A stretch of 53,061 nt of DNA. Source: Clostridia bacterium UC5.1-2E3. GTDB lineage: Bacteria; Bacillota; Clostridia; Lachnospirales; Lachnospiraceae. A model generated the notes under the pieces. The model saw nothing but the letters and a program-made list of their open reading frames with translations. It had not been told where the DNA came from and ran no database searches. This document shows positions 1 through 8,151 of this stretch, one piece after another. The DNA is taken from positions 1-53,061 of the forward strand of contig BBZO01000025.1 in NCBI GenBank assembly GCA_001304875.1, written 5' to 3'. A program made the translations under genes and the position numbers. Every line of letters begins with the position of its first letter. Position 1 is the stretch's first letter.

Positions 1-24
1 CGGCCGCCGGGGGCGCTTCTGGGA

Positions 25-123
25 CCGGGGACATTCGATCAAAATTTCTGATGAAATTTTGCTCTCCGTAGTCCCCTTTTCGTTTGGCGTTGTGCGCCAA
101 ACGAAACCCCAGAGCGTCCCCGG
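25..123. other. Foldable three-way-junction intergenic element
   Basis: Four sets of paired arms nest without conflict. The outer stem is ccggggac (25-32) with gtccccgg (116-123). A hairpin aaaatttc/gaaatttt (41-60) follows. A 5-bp stem gctct (61-65)/agagc (111-115) encloses a 12-bp hairpin (78-89/95-106, 5-base loop). The 41-60 hairpin abuts the 61-65 stem, and the 111-115 stem abuts the outer stem, as in a stacked three-way junction. The hexamer gtcccc also occurs at 71-76 and could compete for ggggac at 27-32. No coding potential is recognised. It may be a structured RNA or a dispersed palindromic repeat; the strand is unknown. Confidence 0.5.
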
Positions 124-383
124 CCGGCGTCTAAGTCATACCGTATCTCGGCTCTAGTCACTATCATCTCCCCCGCTCCTTCCGCTGCTTCGCTGGCTGA
201 GGGATTTCTTTTTCGAGGGCGTTTTTGGGTTTTTGAACTTTTTAGATTTTTGCTTTTGGTTTTTAGTTTGCTTTTGGTTTTCTTTGTAGTTGTCTGAATG
301 ATCTTTTGTTTTGGTTATCTGGAGCGTTTGTTGTTTTAAGCTCCGGTTGAATTTTAGATCAAATCTTTTGTATTTCTGTTTGT
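124..383. other. Gene-free T-rich stretch downstream of bioA
   Basis: No gene is visible here. From about 205 the plus strand is a low-complexity run of T and G (A-rich on the minus strand), with many runs of four or five T. It lies 3' of the biotin operon, and no clear hairpin with a T-run on the minus strand could be identified as its terminator. Confidence 0.4.
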
Positions 384-1581
384 TTATTTTTTGAACCAGT
401 CTTTCATGGCGTCGAGGACTTGTAGCAGTTCGGCCTCGGTGATGATGTAGGGGACCATGGCGTAGAGGTAGTTGAGGAAGGGGCGGGCGAAGACGCCGCG
501 GGTGTAGGCGTATTCCTGGTAGCTTCCAGGGTTTTAGGGTCTTTTACTTCTACGCAGACGCAGCCGCCCATCATGCGGACGTCGGCGATTCGGTCGTCTT
601 TTAGGCCGGACATTTCGCGGCGGGTGATGGCCTCGATTTTTTCGATTTTGTCCATGTAGTTTTCATTTTCAAAGAGCTCCACGGATTTCAGCGCCACGCT
701 GCAGGCGATGGCATTTCCCATGAATGTGGGGCCGTGCATCAGGGCTTTTTCGGGGTCGTCGCCGTAGAAGGCGTGATAGACCTTCTCGTTGGCGATGGTG
801 GCCGCGTGGCCGATGTAGCCGCCGGTCAGGGCCTTGCCCAGCACCAGGATGTCGGGAAGCACCAGATCGGCCACGAAGCGGTTGCCGGTCCGGCCAAAGC
901 CTGTGGCCACCTCGTCGAAAATAAGCAGAACGCCGTACTGGTCGCACAGCTCGCGGGCGCGCTTTAAGAAGGAAATGTCGTACATGCGCATTCCGCCGGC
1001 GCCTGCAGCAGCGGCTCTACCAGAAGGCAGTTCAGTTTGTCGTGATATTTTTCAAAGGCCTCCTCCAGCGCGGGGATCTCGGTGGGGATGTTGACAGCGT
1101 ATTTCTTTTCGCCGAAGGCCTCAAGGACGAAGTGGTAATCTTCGTCGTCGCCCACCTCCATGGTCTTGAAGGTGTCTCCGTGGTAGGAATGGGTTAATGA
1201 CAGGGTCATGGTGCGCTGGCGCTCGCCCTGGTTCATGTAGTACTGGAGAGCCATTTTCAATGCCACCTCCACGGCCACGCTGCCGGAATCGGAGAAGAAA
1301 CAGTAATTCAAGTCGCCGGGCAGCCAGTCGGCCAGCTTGTCGGAGAGGCGTCTGACCGGCTCGTGGGTCAGCCCGCCCAGCATCACGTGGGCAAATTTGT
1401 CCGCCTGGTCCTTGATGGCCTGGGTCAGCACCGGGTGCTTGTAGCCGTGGATCACGCTCCACCAGGAGGAGACGGAATCGATCATTTTGTTGTCTTTTGT
1501 ATACAGGTAAACCCCGTTGGCGTCCACAATCTCGTAGGGGTCCTTCATGGTTTTCATCTGCTGATACGGATACCAGATCAT
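384..1581 (-). CDS. bioA: Adenosylmethionine-8-amino-7-oxononanoate aminotransferase BioA (two frameshifts)
   Basis: A PLP enzyme that transfers the amino group of S-adenosylmethionine to KAPA to make DAPA in biotin synthesis. The start reads MIWYPYQQMKTMKDP; the middle has DEVATGFGRTG, then LVLGKALTGGYIG, which holds the PLP lysine. Frame is lost near 1000, where GCGGCC appears as GCGCC, and again near 525. After the second break a third frame gives the expected tail, ending in KDWFKK with stop TAA at 384-386. Its ATG overlaps the bioD stop (ATGA), so it is the last gene of bioB-bioD-bioA. The breaks look like sequencing errors rather than decay, since the rest of the family pattern is intact. 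Confidence 0.93.
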
Positions 1582-2272
1582 AATTCTTTCACCTCAAATA
1601 AATTTTCCAGAACAGTTTCATCGATCGCAAGGCTGTCGTCGCCGTCCTTCACGCAGGCGATCACGGGAATGCCCGTCATGGCCTCGCACATGGCCAGATT
1701 GTCCTCCTCCATCACGTTTCCCGGATGGAAATGATTGAAAATAATGCCGCGGACGGGAGATGCTTCGCCCTCATGTATTCCACAGTGAGCACCACCGCGT
1801 TGATGGTCCCGAGCCCCGCGTCGGCCACAATGACGCTGGGAAGCTCAAACGCGCGCACGATGTCCTCCAGCTGGATTTTCACATCGTCGCAGCGGATCGG
1901 GCAGAGAATGCCGCCGCTTCCCTCCATCACCACGTAATCGTATTTCCGGCATACCTCGTCGTAGCCGGCTCTCACCACGTCCATCTCCACCGGGCCGCCC
2001 TCGATGCGGGACGCCAGGTGCGGGGAGTAGGCGTTTTCATAAATATAGGGACACATTTCCGCCAGGGGCTGTCCGATGCCGGAGGTCTCCTTAACGGACA
2101 CGGCGTCGCCGGGGATTAAATTTCCTTCGGAGTCCCGCTCGTTTCCGCTCATGGCCGCCTTGTAGTAGGCCGCCTTTTTGCCCATTTCGTTCATTTTTTT
2201 GAGAAGCAGGCCCGTCACGTAGGTTTTTCCCACGTCAGTTCCTGTTCCTGTCACAAAAATTGCTTTAGCCAT
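1578..2272 (-). CDS. bioD: Dethiobiotin synthetase BioD (one frameshift)
   Basis: An ATP-dependent carboxylase that closes the ureido ring of DAPA to give dethiobiotin. The N-terminus has the P-loop-like FVTGTGTDVGKTYVTG, and VMEGSGGILCPI lies in the middle. Frame is lost near 1759 (CCGGTCC read as CCGTCC). The other frame continues with the conserved NHFHPGN-like segment and the tail, ending in FEVKEL and TGA at 1578-1580, which overlaps the bioA ATG. The start overlaps the end of bioB by 8 bases, so the three genes are translationally coupled. Confidence 0.93.
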
Positions 2273-3206
2273 TGTAGAGTCTCACCTCGTATCCTAATGT
2301 TTTCAAAAGCTCCATGTCCGTCTCCATGTTGATGCCGGACGTGGTCAGCATGTCGCCGGAAATGGCCGCGTTAGCGCCGCTCCTGAAGCAGGCCTCCCCC
2401 TTGTCGCCCAGAAGCCCGCGGCCGCCGGCCAGACGGATGGATGCGTCGGGAATGAGGAACCGGAAAATGGCCACGCAGCGGCAGACCTCGTCGTTTGTCA
2501 GAATCCGGTTGTGCTCGTAAGGCGTGCCGGGAATGGGATTTAACACGTTCACCGGAATGGATTTCACGCCCAGCTCCCTCGCGGTCAGCACCATTTCGAT
2601 GCGGTCCTCCATGGTCTCGCCCAGGCCCATGATTCCGCCGGAGCAGACGGAGAGCCCCGCCCGTTTTGCCGCGTTTAAGGTGTCAATCTTCTGCTGATAG
2701 GTGTGGGTCGTGCAGATTTCTTTAAAATACCTCCCGGAGCTCTCCAGATTGCAGTGAGCCCGCGTGGCTCCGGCCTCGCGGATTTTCTTAAACTGCTCTT
2801 CGTTCAGAAGGCCGAAGGAGACGCAGACCTCGATGCCCACCTGCTCTCTGATGGCCCGGATGCTCTCGCAGACCCGCTCCACCTCGGCGTCGGACAGTGC
2901 CTTGCCGGAGGTCACGATGGAGTAGCGGAGAACGCCCTGCTCCTTGTTGTGTCTCGCGCCTTCCACCAGCTCTTCGGTGGACAGAAGCGGGTAGGTCTCG
3001 GAACAGGCTGTGTGGTAGTGGGCGCTCTGCGCGCAGTATTTGCAGTCCTCGGAACATTTGCCGCACTTGCCGTTGACGATGGTGCAGATATCGAAGCCGG
3101 ACTGGCAGAAATGGCTCCGGATCTCATCGGCGGCGGCGGTGAGCTCCTCTAAGGGGGCGTCGGCGAGGAGGAGGGCCTCCTCCTTTGAAATCAGTTCACC
3201 GGACAT
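2265..3206 (-). CDS. bioB: Biotin synthase BioB
   Basis: A radical SAM enzyme that inserts sulfur into dethiobiotin. The reading frame is intact at 313 residues, the usual length. The 4Fe-4S motif is CGKCSEDCKYCAQS near residues 48-61, and the second-cluster cysteines lie further along (for example in RAHCNLESS). NVLNPIPGTPYE and the C-terminal SGINMETDMELL are also typical. It is the first gene of the biotin operon, behind a strong promoter with a BirA operator. Confidence 0.96.
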   Translation of the reverse strand: MSGELISKEEALLLADAPLEELTAAADEIRSHFCQSGFDICTIVNGKCGKCSEDCKYCAQSAHYHTACSETYPLLSTEELVEGARHNKEQGVLRYSIVTSGKALSDAEVERVCESIRAIREQVGIEVCVSFGLLNEEQFKKIREAGATRAHCNLESSGRYFKEICTTHTYQQKIDTLNAAKRAGLSVCSGGIMGLGETMEDRIEMVLTARELGVKSIPVNVLNPIPGTPYEHNRILTNDEVCRCVAIFRFLIPDASIRLAGGRGLLGDKGEACFRSGANAAISGDMLTTSGINMETDMELLKTLGYEVRLYNG

Positions 3207-3331
3207 TTACTTTTCTTTTTAAATTTTCTATTACTGTCAAATTGTGTCACGACCTTTCTTTTTGTCTGTGTTTTCTTGATGGATGATTGAAGGTGAGGGC
3301 GCCGGGGCTGGGGCAATGCGGCGCCGGGTGG

Positions 3332-3364
3332 ATTGTTAACCTTTGTTTGTTGATTGTTTACAAT
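3332..3364 (-). promoter_or_regulatory. BirA operator of the biotin operon
   Basis: On the plus strand attgttaac, 15 bases, then gtttacaat form a 9-bp dyad with one mismatch. This matches the Firmicutes biotin-operator pattern of TTGTnAAC half-sites about 15 bases apart. It lies just downstream of the -10 box at 3369-3374 and so covers the expected start of transcription, as in biotin-repressed operons controlled by biotinylated BirA. Confidence 0.85.
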
Positions 3365-3368
3365 CTTG

Positions 3369-3397
3369 ATTGTAATGGGTTTGAGGCGCATTGTCAA
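3369..3397 (-). promoter_or_regulatory. Sigma-A promoter of bioBDA
   Basis: On the minus strand TTGACA (3397-3392), a spacer of exactly 17 bases, then TACAAT (3374-3369). The -35 is consensus and the -10 differs by one base. Transcription would start near 3362, inside the BirA operator. Confidence 0.85.
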
Positions 3398-3407
3398 CTT
3401 GTTTTAT

Positions 3408-3464
3408 GTGAGAGTTTACATTTTGCGTGAGAGGTTGTATTTTGTGTGAGAGATTACATTTTCC
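3408..3464. repeat. Three tandem 19-bp repeats upstream of the bio promoter
   Basis: Copies at 3408-3426, 3427-3445 and 3446-3464 share gtgagag at the start and an attttg/attttc ending. The first and third share nearly all 19 bases; the second has diverged in the middle. They lie 11 bases upstream of the -35 box and may bind a protein or be the worn end of an insertion element. Confidence 0.6.
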
Positions 3465-3557
3465 CGGCTTTGTTGGGGAAAAAGGAACAATTTGGGTAAA
3501 GCGGCGGGAATCGGTCTATAGCAAAGCTTGCAAAAATGGCAGAACTTTGTCCACCGC

Positions 3558-3603
3558 AAAAAAAGATATGCCAGAATCGTCTGTTTCCGATGATTCTGGC
3601 ATA
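3558..3603 (-). terminator. Intrinsic terminator after the Fic remnant
   Basis: A 12-bp perfect stem (3567-3578 with 3592-3603), followed on the minus strand by a T-run (3564-3558). The plus-strand side is also followed by a short T-run, so it could work both ways. The remaining DNA between bioB and the Fic remnant (3465-3717) shows no other feature. Confidence 0.75.
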
Positions 3604-3717
3604 CCTCTCTTTTTCATATACTCACTAGCATTTTCAATTTTTATACCGGCTAAATTGGCAAAACCACGCCTAGTCGATATCGTAATATTTCCATCGTCTG
3701 GCCGCCAATCTCCGCGA

Positions 3718-4359
3718 TTAAGCCAACCGCCGCCGAAAGCAATATTTTCCCTTCCCCTGTCCGGACACCGGCTCAATGATTCCGTGCTCCAACATCTCTT
3801 TTAGGAGGTCGGAAGCTCTGGACGGCTTAATGCCAGTCACCTTCATCACATCCGACCGGCCAAAGATTATTGGAGGCGGAAAGGCTTCACTAAGCTTTAG
3901 GATATGGCTTGCCGTTTTTGGATAAAAAGTGCTCTCAATGTACGGTTTTAAAGCGTCAATATCCGGTTTTTCTGACTCTTTGAAGGCACTACTGATATGC
4001 AATGTCCGGTTATGAAGCGGATGATTCTCGTTCAACAGGAGATTGCGAAGAAATATCTCAAGAAACTCTGTCGTTTCATAAATGCCGTTTTTCAAGTCAT
4101 TATAGTTCGCCCTGACCAGTGCATTTCGAAAATACCATGCATGTTCGGCAAAAATATCGTTTGTGACATCGAATCCCAGCGTGCGCAGATATTTAATGAA
4201 AAATACTGCTGTCGTTCTGGTATTGCCCTCACGTGGTTCACCTCGCTTGTTACTCATGTGTACCGCAGGGAAAACGCCGGTTCCGCAGGTATCGTCCGGC
4301 CATAGTTCTCCGCCACTGTCCCTGGCCCTCCAGGCTTTTGAAAAAGCTCTTCCAACCAC
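3718..4359 (-). pseudogene. 5'-truncated Fic-domain protein remnant
   Basis: From about 4236 to the stop, the minus strand encodes the second half of a Fic-family protein: PREGNTRTTAVFFIKYLR, then helices around FAEHAWYFRNALVRANY, and a C-terminal winged helix (KPSRASDLLKEMLEHGIIEP). Fic enzymes usually transfer AMP using a HPFxEGN[GT]R motif. Here HPF is replaced by GEP, so the catalytic histidine is missing, and the roughly 40 codons upstream do not resemble a Fic N-terminus. The gene seems to have lost its 5' part through rearrangement next to the Mrr gene. A chimeric assembly join is the alternative. Confidence 0.7.
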
Positions 4360-4407
4360 ACATTCCCCCGAAACAGCGCATACTAATTTAGTGTTTCGTA
4401 TTTCCGG

Positions 4408-5283
4408 TTAAATCGACAGAAACCACGCCTCGTCGATATCATAATCATTCACCGGCGTAACCCCAAGCTGCAGATCCTTCAATTTCTCTACCAGCTCGTC
4501 CCCGTCAATCAGATCGATGGGTGAGGTTCCCGGCCTGTTGGCCTCTTCAACAGCAGCCGTCGTAAATTTCCCTGTCGTGATAAACAGCCCTTTGTCCGCT
4601 CTGCCCTGCATGGCGCCTCTGAAATCACGGATTTCTCTGGCAGCCACACTTCCGGTGTAGCGTTTGCACTGAAACAGCATATGAAAGCTGATGATGCCAT
4701 TTAATTTGACGATTCCCGTGCCGTCGATCCCGCCGTCCCCTGTTTTTCCGGTGACTTTTACCTGGGTAAAGCCGGACTCCCGCAGCAGGCGCTGTGTCAG
4801 GCGCTCGAACGAATCCGGTTTCAGATTCAACAGGACATTTTTCAGTTTTTCACGCCATGACTGAATTTCCTCCGGGGTATCTACCCCGTCATTTTCCGGG
4901 TCTCCATCTTCAAAGTTTGCGGTGGACGCGTTTTTCATTTTTAAAAATGTCATTTCCCGAACTTTATGCACTATCTCATTAGGATCAACATATTCCATTT
5001 CTCTTCCCTTTGTTGTCAGCGACCACACTCCACGGGAAGAATTCTCCAGAATACCAACTTTTTTCATATAGCTTCTGGTCCACGCCAGACGATACTCAAC
5101 CTCTGTTTTACTGCTGTTTCCATGCATAATCTCCTGCACTTCTACGGGTAAATTTAATATTTCTATCGTCTTATCGTCGATCTCTGTTATTGTGCCCGAA
5201 CCCCCTAACTCTTTCAATGCCTGAAATAATTCACACATCATTTCATTATAGGCAGGAACTTCAGATGCATTTTTCTTTCCCAT
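4408..5283 (-). CDS. Mrr-family restriction endonuclease
   Basis: A predicted nuclease that cuts foreign or modified DNA. The N-terminal half (about residues 1-110) is a winged-helix Mrr_N type domain with AWTRSYMKKVGILENSSRGVW. The C-terminal half (about 155-275) is the PD-(D/E)xK Mrr catalytic domain, with SGFTQVKVTGKTGDGGIDG followed by the FQCKRY motif; the GID aspartate and the QxK pair are present. The frame is intact at 291 residues. The start follows a gggggag ribosome site. Its neighbours are broken genes on both sides, and the surrounding intergenic DNA is AT-richer than the core regions, which suggests a transferred defence pocket. The substrate is unknown. Confidence 0.88.
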   Translation of the reverse strand: MGKKNASEVPAYNEMMCELFQALKELGGSGTITEIDDKTIEILNLPVEVQEIMHGNSSKTEVEYRLAWTRSYMKKVGILENSSRGVWSLTTKGREMEYVDPNEIVHKVREMTFLKMKNASTANFEDGDPENDGVDTPEEIQSWREKLKNVLLNLKPDSFERLTQRLLRESGFTQVKVTGKTGDGGIDGTGIVKLNGIISFHMLFQCKRYTGSVAAREIRDFRGAMQGRADKGLFITTGKFTTAAVEEANRPGTSPIDLIDGDELVEKLKDLQLGVTPVNDYDIDEAWFLSI

Positions 5284-5466
5284 GGTTGACTCCCCCTTTT
5301 TCTTTTGTAGTTTCCCTTTGCTTAGAAGACGGCACTTCTCCTTGATGATAATTATAATTGCATAGCCTGTTCACAAAATTATTCCGCGTTCCTTTTACAG
5401 TGGCCAACCATTTTATCTTCGTTCTTCCCAGCAGGAACAATTCTAAAATTGCTATGGACTTTTTAA

Positions 5467-5652
5467 TTATTTTATGACGATCCAACTTCCATCACGTTTT
5501 GAGCCGATTCTTTCTATAACCTTTTTATTCTGTAAAGAAATAAATGCGCGTTCTATGGTTCTTTTGGCCACCCCTATCTTTGCTGCTAATTCTTCCGAAG
5601 TATATTCCGAATCTTCTATCAGCAAAGAAACCACTTTTCTTTTCAGTTTTGT
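5467..5652 (-). pseudogene. Winged-helix C-terminal remnant of an AlbA/AAA_4-type protein
   Basis: The minus strand carries an open stretch of about 55 codons from GTG with EELAAKIGVAKRTIERAF and VIERIGSKRDGSW, ending at TAA 5467-5469. This is the winged-helix tail commonly found at the end of AlbA/AAA_4 ATP-binding proteins. Nothing before it fits the family; an in-frame stop lies seven codons upstream. I read it as the last piece of a deleted gene. A small free-standing winged-helix protein from the GTG is possible but less likely. Confidence 0.6.
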
Positions 5653-5733
5653 TCAAACCGACATTTCTCTATCATTCCATCATAACAGATTAATCCTAAT
5701 GATTGATTTTCACTGTAATAAAAATTTCAATTT

Positions 5734-7095
5734 TTAATGAAATTTGGAAAGCAAAACCACCGTCTCCACATGCCCCGACTGCCCAAACATATCACAACAC
5801 CTAACCTTCTCCATCCGATACCCCTTCCCCGCCAGAACTCTCAAATCCCGTGCCAGCGTCGCCGAGTCGCAGCTCACATACACCACCCGTTCCGGCCCCA
5901 TCTTCACAATGGTTTCCAGGCACTTCTCATCGCATCCCTTCCGCGGCGGGTCCACCACAATCACATCGGCATACACCTGGTTTTTCTCGTACTGCTCCGG
6001 CAGCACCTCCTCCGCCTTGCCGACGAAAAACTCCACATTCTCGAATCCATTTAACTTCGCGTTCATCCGCGCGTCCTCGATGGCCTGCGGTACGATCTCC
6101 ACGCCGTAGACCTTTCCCGCCTTCTGCGCCAGGAAAGCGAGATCGTCCCGATGCCGCAGTATAAATCCCACACCGTCTCCCCGCCGGTCAGCCCTGCGTA
6201 CTCCAGGGCCGTGCCGTAAAGCTTCTCGGTCTGCACCGGATTCACCTGGTAGAAAGACAGCGGAGAAATCCTGTAGCGGACCTCCCCGATATAGTCCGTG
6301 ATATACCCCGGCCCGTAGAGATCCACCACCTTCCGGCCCAGAATCACATTGGTTTTCTCCTTATTCACATTGAAGGAAATACTGGTCATTCCCGGAATCG
6401 CCCGGAGGCGCTCCACCAGCGCCTCACCGTGGGACAGCGCGTCGCCGTTAATCACCAGACACACCATGATCTCCCCGGTCTTAAAGCCCACCCGGATCAG
6501 CGCATGGCGAACAAGCCCCCGGTGATTCTCCTCATCGTAGGGCTCGATGTGAAATTCTTCCATATAATTCCTGATCACCCGCAGGATATCCCGGTTTACC
6601 TCGGCCCCCAGCAGGCAGTCCTCCTGCTCCACAATGGTGTGGGTGCGGCCCGCGTAAAACCGGTGATAATCCTTCCGTTTTATCCTTCCCAAAGGGAAAC
6701 TGCGCCTTGTTCCTGTAGCGCCACGGATGCTCCATCCCCATGATGGGAAGCATCGGGATCTCCTCGCGGGAAAATCCGCCGATCCGCATCAGATGATTCA
6801 GAACCTTGCGCTCCTTAAAGCGGAGCTGCTCCTCATACTTCATGGCCTGGATCTGGCAGCCGCCGCACTGGCGGGCCACCGGACAGCGGGGCTCCACCCG
6901 GTGCACGGAGGGCTCTAAAATCCGCATCAGCCTGGCGTAGCCGTAGCTCTTTTTCATCTTCATGGCCCGGGCCTCCACCGTGTCGCCGATGACTGCATCC
7001 TTGATAAACCAGGTGTAGCCATCCGTCTTTCCGATGCCGGAGCCGTCCTCGCTCATATCCGTGATTTCCACGGTAAATAACTCATTCTTTATCAT
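5734..7095 (-). CDS. rlmD: 23S rRNA (uracil-5-)-methyltransferase, RlmD/RumA family (two frameshifts)
   Basis: A methyltransferase that makes m5U in 23S rRNA. In order: an N-terminal TRAM domain ([19 protein letters not shown]), the 4Fe-4S cysteines ([13 protein letters not shown]), the SAM-binding [25 protein letters not shown], and a C-terminal [13 protein letters not shown] with the nucleophilic cysteine. Frame is lost near 6688 (after NKAQFPFG) and near 6145 (after CGIGTISL); the pieces join without missing motifs. The ATG overlaps the yhaM stop by 4 bases, so the two genes are translationally coupled. Confidence 0.9.
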
Positions 7096-8039
7096 ATCTC
7101 AGACGTCTTTCTGATATTAGTTTCCATCAGGCGGTTGTAGCCCAGCCAACCCTGGTTGTCGCCTGCGCCGTTTAAAATCTCCGTCATGGTCTGGAGCTTC
7201 GCGTCAGTGTTGTCGGCAAAATTGAGGGCCAGCGCCTCGATGAGAGCCGGCTTCTTCGGTGAGCCGTACTCCAGCTCCCCGTGATGGGCCAGGATGCAGT
7301 GCTTGAGCTCCGTGGCCAGACGGTCCGGAAATCCGGGAATCTGACGGATGCGCTCGCCCACCATCTCCGCGCCGATCACAATGTGGCCCAGAAGCTGCCC
7401 GTCGTCGGTGTAGTCATTTTCCGGGAAACAGGAGAGCTCCTTCGTCTTTCCGATATCGTGGAACAGAGCTGCCGTCAGAAGCAGATCCCTGTTGATTCTC
7501 TTATAATACCCCGCGTAATAATCGCAGAGCTTCATCACGCTCAGCGTGTGCTCCAGGAGCCCGCCCACAAATCCGTGGTGCACGCTCTTGGCCGCGGAAT
7601 GAAAACAGAATGCCTTCACAAAGGCCTTGTCCTCCACGAAATACCCCGCCGCCAGCTGGTGCAGGTACGGGTTTTTGATGGACTGGACAAGGGCGGCCAG
7701 CTCCGCATACATTTCCTGGATGTTTTTTGAAGACACCGGCAGATAATCCGCCGGTATGTACTCGTCCTCATCGGCCCGGCGGATGCGTTTGACATTGATC
7801 TGGTTGGCGTTCTGGAACACGGTCACGTCCCCGTCCAGATAGACGTAGTCCATGGCCTCAAATGTCCCGATCCCCGGCGATCCCAGATCCCAGATCTTCG
7901 CATCCACGGTTCCCGTCTTGTCCTGCAAAAGCAGCGAACCGTACTCCTTGCCGTTTTTGGTCAAAGCAATCTGCTTCGTCTTGCAGAGGTACACGTCCGA
8001 CACGTGCATCCCTTCCCTGAGCTGATCAATATATCTCAT
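7092..8039 (-). CDS. yhaM: 3'-5' exoribonuclease YhaM (OB fold plus HD domain)
   Basis: A 315-residue intact protein. Residues about 1-110 form an OB-fold nucleic-acid binding part (GSLLLQDKTGTVDAKIWDLG). The HD phosphohydrolase part carries HHGFVGGLLEHTLSVM, the HD pair in LFHDIGK and a later HHGELEYG. Family members shorten RNA and single-stranded DNA from the 3' end with Mn2+. Its stop overlaps the start of the rRNA methyltransferase gene by 4 bases. The start follows a gaggag ribosome site about 7 bases upstream. Confidence 0.92.
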   Translation of the reverse strand: MRYIDQLREGMHVSDVYLCKTKQIALTKNGKEYGSLLLQDKTGTVDAKIWDLGSPGIGTFEAMDYVYLDGDVTVFQNANQINVKRIRRADEDEYIPADYLPVSSKNIQEMYAELAALVQSIKNPYLHQLAAGYFVEDKAFVKAFCFHSAAKSVHHGFVGGLLEHTLSVMKLCDYYAGYYKRINRDLLLTAALFHDIGKTKELSCFPENDYTDDGQLLGHIVIGAEMVGERIRQIPGFPDRLATELKHCILAHHGELEYGSPKKPALIEALALNFADNTDAKLQTMTEILNGAGDNQGWLGYNRLMETNIRKTSEI

Positions 8040-8151
8040 TACTGTCTCCTCATTTCTTTTCTGTTTTCTTTGTATTTTCCTTTTATTTTTCCGTCCGCGG
8101 ACAATGAAGCACCGGCTGCCCGCCCACGGATGGCAAGGAGCCAGGGAAAAA

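Noticed and set aside
3427..3804. Plus-strand frame of 125 codons near the biotin promoter
   Set aside because: It runs through the 19-bp repeats, a terminator hairpin and the end of the Fic remnant, with no domain.
5474..5737. Plus-strand frame of 87 codons
   Set aside because: It is the shadow of the minus-strand winged-helix remnant.
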